A DNA stretch of 64,000 bases from Larix kaempferi (taxonomy: Eukaryota; Streptophyta; Pinopsida; Pinales; Pinaceae). This document shows, one piece after another, positions 58,040 to 64,000 of this stretch (position 1 is the stretch's first letter; each line of letters begins with the position of its first letter). The notes under the pieces are model-generated. The model was not told the DNA's origin. It made no database searches and saw only the letters and a list, made by a program, of their open reading frames with translations. The stretch spans positions 3,522,501-3,586,500 of the forward strand of contig BSBM01000964.1 in the NCBI GenBank assembly GCA_027924585.1. Direction: 5' to 3'. Both the position numbers and the translations under genes were made by a program.

Positions 58040-58870
58040 ATGGAAAAAAAGGCTAAAACTGAGCATGGGTTTCAAGCCGAACTTCGCGGCGGGCAACATG
58101 GGTTTGTAACTGACAAATGCGGCCTGGAGCGTGGCTGTGAGGCTGGGATGTGTGGCTTTTGAGCTAGAAACAATGGCGTGTAGTGCGACTGTCATGTCGA
58201 ACTGTGCGGTGTGGAGCATGGGATTGTGGCATTCAAGCGAGGATTCAGGGTTGACATGCATGGTGTTGGGGCGCGAATTCAGGGATGATAGGTGCTATGT
58301 GTAGCATAGGTGTTAGGCCATGCTTCGCAACCTAGGGTCGATGCTAGTGCGATGGCCGTGGAAGGTAGTGAGAACTGCGCGGCAAGGGCTGCAAGGTTGT
58401 GGCAGAGAGTCGAGGCTCAGGTCACTTTAAGGGACAAGGGTTATTGCAGCCAGCGATTCTACGGTGGCTGTGGGGAGGTGACTATATGCTGCGGTCGAGG
58501 CTGCGACAGGTCTAGGGATACTTGCGGTAGGGGCCGTGGTGTTGGACTGGGAATGTCGCGGTTCAAGCCGAGGCTAGAAGTTTGGGTGTCGGGAGGGTGT
58601 AGGAGGCTACGGCCTGGGCCACATGCAGGAAGCAGGAGGGTGTGTTCAGGGCCGCGATAGAGCTAAAATTACCGACGGTTGAGGCTGCGTGCAGACGGTG
58701 GTTATCCTATGGTGCAAGAAGCGGTAAAGGTCTGGAATCCTGCGTTGTAGGCTGCGGTTAAGAACATAACTATTGTGCATCAAGCCGCAGTTATAAGTCG
58801 AACAACCACGCTTTACGTCGAGGTTGTGGGCCAAAAAATGACATTTTGTTGCATAAAGAAAACGTCCAAA
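58040..58870 (-). repeat. GC-rich degenerate repeats in the gypsy-2 leader
   Basis: Numerous variants of 'aaccgcagcct' / 'gcgtggctgtgaggctg' / 'ggtcgaggctgcg' words without an exact period, clearly richer in G and C than the flanks. Any long frames here (58310-58660 plus) are products of this composition. Confidence 0.6.
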
Positions 58871-58959
58871 AAAGGCATCCAACCAAGAAAAAATGGGTTT
58901 TCAGGGGGTCATAGGCCTGCAACTAACTAAACAAAAAAAACAATAAAAACTAAAAAACC

Positions 58960-58987
58960 AAAGGTTCGACGAGCGGAGTCGATAATT
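58960..58987 (-). other. Decayed primer-binding site of gypsy-2
   Basis: Minus strand, directly after the 5' LTR end: AATTATCGACTCCGCTCG. It resembles the TGGCGACTCCGC-type sites of Ogre/Tat elements, with the expected TGG mutated. Confidence 0.5.
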
Positions 58988-59668
58988 TGTGGCAAGAGTT
59001 TTCACCCTTGCTTGTGCAAAAAGAGCACCTGCTAAGGATAATGGAATGATTAGCAGCAGTTTGAAGGAAGGTAAAGAGTTAAATGTAAAAAACAGTAAAA
59101 GATTAGGCTAACATATTCATAAAAACAAATCTAAATTACAGTAGAAAGCATGAAATAACCATGAGAAACAATAAAATAAATCTTTATTTTTATAAATGGA
59201 AAACAAGGGTTTGCATGAATTCTTTACCTCAAATGTTGAGGCCGGTGGATTTTGTGTAGTTATAGGGAATGATGCACCAGTACTCCGTGGGTTCCTTCTC
59301 TTCTCCAAATGCTCAAAGGTTGGGCCCAAGGTTGGCTCAAAGGGGAGAACTATAGCTCAAATGGTGTGGGCTAGAGTTCTAGAGTCATTTGGGCAGCATA
59401 AGGGTAGGATAAATGGTGGATGTCAAATGAGGGGCCTCCATCACCTTCTTATATATTTTTGCATGGTGGATTAAACAACCATGGTTTTGGGTACCAATTG
59501 GTTTAGGTTAAAGCTTTAGGGTTTTTTCCCTCTTTTTCTCTCTTTTTCCCTCTTTTTTTTGAATTTTCTTTTATTTATTCCCTTTTTATTTTGATTTTGG
59601 GAACTTTGGACCCCTTTTGGGGGTTTTTGGTATGTTTTGAAAGAATTTAGTTAATTTGAGGAAGAAAA
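58988..59668 (-). repeat. gypsy-2 5' LTR, truncated at its outer end
   Basis: 681 bases matching 41208-41850. The outer 130 bases present in the other LTR are missing; at 59669 sequence switches to LINE-derived DNA. No target-site duplication can therefore be checked. Confidence 0.85.
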
Positions 59669-59689
59669 AGGCAAAAAAACTTTATAGTT

Positions 59690-62340
59690 TTTTTATTATT
59701 ACCTTATCAATTTCTCTAAAAATTTGTCTTTAAAATATTTAGATCTCGTGACTTTTCCCATAGTCCATAATTGAAAAAGTGTCTGCACATATTTTTTGTA
59801 GCCAAACATTTGGTTAGAAAAAATGTTCTTCAAACCCCAAGATCCTAGCTCTTTTTTTATTTTAAGTTTGACCATTTGATAGGAGTAATTCCTTATGATT
59901 GGTTCCTCGCTATCCAAAGGAAACTAAAGCATTTCTTCCTAATCTTTTCAAGAATTTCTTTGGGAGAATGAGAAATGGATAAGCAATATACTAGAATGCT
60001 CTCTAAGATGAAATTTACCAATATCAACATTCAACATTCCTCTATGAGACAACCATTTGTGGCGTTGATATGAAATCCTTTCCTCAATTTTTTGTATAGC
60101 CATAACTAATGTTCAAATCTGTAGTCATTTGGTTTTAGGTTAAAACCCAGATACTCGACCCCTTGGTTAATGGCATTTGAATGGAGATGTACGATATAAT
60201 ATATTGGATATTTCAAATAAGGTATGAGTTCATTGAAGACCATAAAATAAATATTTAAATTTACCTCCAAAATAGTTGCACTACAATAAGTATTCAAAAT
60301 GCATTTGTATATACTCCATTCTTGCAACAAAATGCATTTGTATATACTCCATTCTTGCAAAATGCCATTATTTAGGAGTGGGACATTATCTATAAACATT
60401 AAGCGTAAGAGGGAGACTTCTCCTTCAACTCTAATTCTTCTTATATCCTCACCCTTTTTTCTTATGATATCAATTTAGTTAGGCCTTCAACGACTAATAG
60501 AAACAACAAGGGAGTCATGGGATAGCATTTTATAAGCTCCCTTTAAGCATTTAAAAACTAAAAGGAAAACCATTTATTAAAATAAGAAAAGAAGTTAAAG
60601 TAACACATCCTAAAATTGAATTGAGAGTAGAAATTTGCGTACCCAATTGAAGTAATATCAATCTAATGTACAACCATTTCATCTTGTGATATGAATTGGC
60701 TAAGTCAATCTTCATTAACCCACAACATCATAAATTTTCCTATTGAACAGAATTAACCCAAATTTCTCCTCCAAAATTACTTTGGACAACGTTCCTTGAA
60801 CATGTTATCTATAATATTTAAAAAATTAGATAAAATTACATAGTGAGATAGGTGTAAAATATTAAAAATAAATTGACTGATTATTCTTGGGATTAGATCA
60901 ATGAATATGGAGCTAAATTTCCACATGACTTTACATGATTATTTTGATTCCTTCACCACCTTCAAGAACTCATAATCTAACATGTCATAAAAAATAGTGT
61001 AGAATTCCACAAACCACAGATATGGAATTGGGATCTTGTACTCATTAAACAAAAAACAAACACCCTCTAATTCATGCTTTGGTTCTTCAAAGATGAATCT
61101 CTCATTCATGTTTTGATAATAACAAAATTGGGAATAATTTTATCACCTTCACATTGTCAACTATGTTTGAGAATTCAAGTTATTTAAAAAGTTTTTGAAA
61201 ATAAGTCTTTCTTGCATTTTCCATAGCTTCAAAATATCGTACCTTATATCCATCTAAGTTATTGATTTCCATATGGTATTTACAATTTTCATGTAATTAG
61301 CATAATTGAGAAAAAGGAATGTATGATTGTCCGCATATTCTAACTAGATTGTTCTTGTTATCAACCTCCACTCCACCCCTTATTTTTTCATCGAGACCTT
61401 CCTTACATCCTCCAAATCATTTAAAGATAAACTTTTTCCATCCTTGAAAACCCATCAGAGATTATTTTCAAAGAGAGAAAAAGTCCACTTCAACTTGTAT
61501 AAGGTATGCTTGTTTTTCTTCCTTCATCTGTTTTCCCACTTTGTTGCTAGTTCCCTAGCATGCTTGAGTTTTCAAGAAAATTGAAACATGTTTGAATCTC
61601 ATAAAATGTCTAATTTCTTTAGATAAGAAATCTATATTCCTCCTTATTCAACCAATCATGATAGAATTTAAACGTACCCGAGGGGATTTTGTCCTCCTTA
61701 TCAACTTGAAGAATAAAAAGAAGGTGGTATAATAACCATCACTCCCCATCTATGACTTGAATCTCTCAACCTCCTCAATCAATGTTTATGACATGAATAA
61801 CCTATCCATCCTCTTGAGTTACCTTCTATTCCATTCCTTGAGTTTCTCCAAGTGGGGGCCACTTGAATAGGCTCTATGTCAGTTATGTTTTGTTCCTCAA
61901 AGAAATGTGTGGAATATTTTTCCAAGGGATTAGGTCTAGCCACTTCTCCCCAATCATCTTTAAAATATAGTGTCTTATTAAAATCCCCACAAAAAATGAT
62001 ATTATCACCTTCTAAAGTTTCTTGGTCCTTAATTTATTCATAGTGTGGCTTTCTTTCCCCATAAGACCCATAAATGTTTACCAATATGAAGAATCCATAA
62101 GGCCTATTCTTTCATTAAACATTAAACTCTATAATGTAGCCAAACCTCCTTATAGTATACATGCATCAAGGCAAAATAATCCATTTTTTAGAATTTGGAC
62201 AAAATAGAAATTTCTTTCGATCCCAAACACACTACTTCATGAATGAGTATAACATATGTAGATTATAAACCAACAAAATTATTCTAAGGTTATGTTTTTA
62301 TGGAACCATTCACCTCTCTCACATTCAGGGATGGTATAAT
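59690..62340 (-). pseudogene. LINE (plant L1-like) remnant: endonuclease and reverse transcriptase
   Basis: Minus strand. LNVRGVNGS near 62325 and NIYGSYGERK / IIFCGDFNKTL / WGEVARPNPLEKY (62080-61890) mark the apurinic-type endonuclease N-terminal and central motifs. RT parts: PLLFLLVVEGLT (about 60520), then at the usual [FY]-x-D-D site FIDN (60385), and YLGFNLKPNDYR (60130). The C-terminal region with GSWGLKNIF and VTRSKYFKDK (59830-59720) follows. The catalytic second Asp is lost. A 31 bp tandem duplication (about 60298-60360) repeats LQEWSIYKCIL in the RT. Confidence 0.75.
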
Positions 62341-63530
62341 CATTAGGTAACCTTTTTTGGGTTTTTTCATGCTCTAAGAACCTCATTAATAATCAATTGT
62401 TTTCCTTATAGAACTTCTTTGGAGGATAATACTTTTTATTTAGATATGTTATAAAATTTTTTTACTATCAGTAGTTCCTCAAAATTATAGGGTTCTTAGT
62501 CTACCACCTACCAGCACATCCAACACAGTCTACAAAGAGTCTTTTCTAATTGGACCAAGGACTTGATTTGGTAGAATATATTTATTACATGATTGTTTTT
62601 AGTATCATTTAGCAAACAGAGTAGAGTTCCTACATGTTGTAGAGATTTCCATCATCTTTTTTATAGAAGAATGTTAATGTATTATTTCTACAATTTAGAT
62701 TATCATCGATGTTTTTACTTTTATTAGATTAAATTCCAAATATCATTTTCACTTTTATTACACATGGAATCTTGTCACTTAAAATTGGTCACACATTGAT
62801 TCTTTGTTTGTTTCACTGCTTGCATAGGATTCATGTAAATTGAATGTTTGCATCGTGTGAGTTCATGGTACGATAATTGGGAGGTTGTGCAAAAGAATTC
62901 TTAATGCTTGTCACTGAAATAACTGATAAGGGAATATGCGCATGGTTAAATGGTAAAGATATATGTTTCTTGCAACTCCTAGCATATATTGATTTTTTCT
63001 TTTCCTTTTATCAATAGTTTGAATCTTTTTGTTGATGAGATTAAAAGTCAAATACTACCAGGAATAATTAGTCTTCTTGTAGATGCACATATTGAGCTGG
63101 ACCTTCATATGTTTGTACGTATCCTTGGGTCGATATTAAAGTAAAAGCTTAAGATTCACCATTATTGTTGCGTTCTTGTTCCAACATGATGCAGTATTAT
63201 TGTTGATTGATAAATCAAATCACTTTTTCGAACCTTTTTGAGGAAGGCATTCCAAACGACAATGAAATTGGAAATATTAAATAGTTTTCTTTTCTTAATG
63301 CTAAGCAGGTTCATCGTTGCAGGAGAGAAAATGAGAAGCATACGTGTTTCCAAGTAGGTCTCTTTGCCACAACATAGCTTCATTATTTATTTATATTTTT
63401 ACTTCTACAGATTTGATACTACATTTCATATCTCCATACCTACATAATACTCAAAAAGAAAAAGAAAAAGAAAAAAGACACATAAAAATAAAAAACATAG
63501 AGACTACCCTTAGTATGAATACCTAGGGCT
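62341..63530. other. AT-rich stretch between LINE and gag fragment
   Basis: No supported gene. It may hold the LINE 5' end and the leader or LTR of the gypsy element whose gag starts near 63540, but I see no primer-binding site. Confidence 0.4.
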
Positions 63531-63537
63531 GGCGATG

Positions 63538-64000
63538 ATTTTTTTCAGTTCTGACCATGAAATCCCACTCCACGAAACCCTAAATCAAGTAGTAGGAGAA
63601 GAGGGGAATATGGTCCTGAAGAAAACTCTGAAAATTCTGAAATTGATTCCCCTCCTTCCCAGCATATTGGAAGAGGAGAGTTTGGCCTTTTTGGTTACAG
63701 TTCAAGTGAAGAAAACAATGAGACATCTGGTGATCAGGAAGGAGGGGAGAACACAATGGTAGATGAGGAAAAACCACCTATATTTCACTTTCCCATAAGG
63801 GGAGTTGATGATAATGAATCTAGAATGAGGAACATTAACACTATTTCCTTACCCAACTTCCATGGCCTCACACTCGAATATCCAGACACATTCTTTTTTG
63901 AGTTCAAGGTTGTCTGTTAAATTTATGACTAATTGCTAGATTCCCAGAAGTGTAATTGTTTTCCATCAACTCTTAAGGATTCAAAATTGCAATGGTTTAT
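63538..64000 (+). pseudogene. Start of a Ty3/gypsy gag, cut by window end
   Basis: An acidic Ser/Glu-rich N-terminus (SSEENNETSGDQEGGEN, 63700-63755) leads to PIFHFPIRGVDD and NTISLPNFHGLTLEYPDTFFFEFKVVC (63835-63920), the N-terminal capsid pattern of plant gypsy gags (P-N-F-x-G, E-x-P-D-x-F-x-F-E-F). It is followed by CFPSTLKDSKLQWF at the window end. Two stops (about 63918 and 63930) and no clear start codon in this frame indicate decay. Confidence 0.7.

Larger units (their letters stand above)
41208..59668 (-). mobile_element. gypsy-2: Tat/Ogre-like Ty3/gypsy retrotransposon
   Basis: Direct repeats 41208-41980 and 58988-59668 are the LTRs. Minus-strand order after the 5' LTR: a decayed primer site ('GACTCCGCTCGTCGAAC', like the tRNA-Arg-type sites of Ogre elements), a 2 kb leader, gag with zinc knuckle (56925-55000), protease (about 54600-54150), further zinc knuckles (53520-53317), RT (52760-51946), RNase H, integrase (51250-50112), a second RNase H (49998-49580). 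An accessory ORF on the opposite strand (44870-49229) and a non-coding zone lead to the 3' LTR. This arrangement fits the Tat lineage. About 18.5 kb, including a 2.7 kb insertion; dead. Confidence 0.88.

Noticed and set aside
58310-58660. 116-codon plus-strand frame as a gene
   Set aside because: Lies in GC-rich degenerate repeats of the gypsy-2 leader; composition explains the openness.
1-64000. Endogenous pararetrovirus (caulimovirus-type) sequence
   Set aside because: Every RT found is accompanied by integrase or by a LINE endonuclease; no movement-protein or transactivator-like frame was seen.

Overview
The window is a block of plant nuclear intergenic DNA made almost entirely of old, nested retrotransposons. 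I found no convincing host gene and saw no obvious tRNA or rRNA gene by eye (no search could be run). The plant assignment rests on Ty1/copia elements primed by initiator tRNA-Met (TGGTATCAGAGC-type sites), Ty3/gypsy elements of plant-only lineages (a Tat/Ogre-like element with a second RNase H and an antisense accessory ORF; a Tekay/Del-like element with multi-kilobase LTRs) and a plant L1-like LINE. The protein flavours remind me of gymnosperm (conifer-like) elements, but that is an impression, not a proof.

Layout. (1) 121-17100, minus strand: gypsy-1, holding a protease, a gag-like segment, RT, RNase H and integrase, followed by a sense-strand accessory ORF with its own TATA box. Its 5' end is missing. 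A Ty1/copia element, A1 (5547-14739, minus), sits inside its RT. A1 itself carries a probable 2.4 kb solo LTR (6831-9234). (2) About 17232-22592, plus: a long-LTR, Tekay/Del-like gypsy with a broken gag. Copia element B (22593-33175, plus) interrupts that gag. The 3' LTR of B is split by a deleted A-family copia, A2 (29081-32444), and is followed by a second, partial B LTR. (3) About 33480-36262: a diverged copy of the long LTR in inverted orientation. (4) 36263-41207: very AT-rich non-coding DNA with a TCAACC minisatellite between two long direct repeats, a long palindrome and smaller repeats. (5) 41208-59668, minus: gypsy-2 (Tat/Ogre-like), holding a 3' LTR, an antisense plant-mobile-domain-like ORF interrupted by a 2.7 kb insertion, a second RNase H after integrase, integrase, RT, protease, gag and a truncated 5' LTR. 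(6) About 59690-62340, minus: a decayed LINE. (7) About 63540-64000, plus: the start of another gypsy gag running off the window.

How the parts relate. Target-site duplications order the insertions: gypsy-1 came before A1, which came before the solo LTR; the Tekay-like element came before B, which came before A2. Every coding region has stops or frameshifts, and paired LTRs differ visibly (about 8-10% mismatches in the short stretches I compared by eye), so nothing here looks recently active. The most interesting points are the independent accessory-gene units of the two gypsy elements (own TATA box; the antisense one with a plausible phase-1 intron), the second RNase H with all four acidic positions, the tandem arrays occupying the 3' non-coding part of both copia families, and the inverted long LTRs about 18 kb apart.
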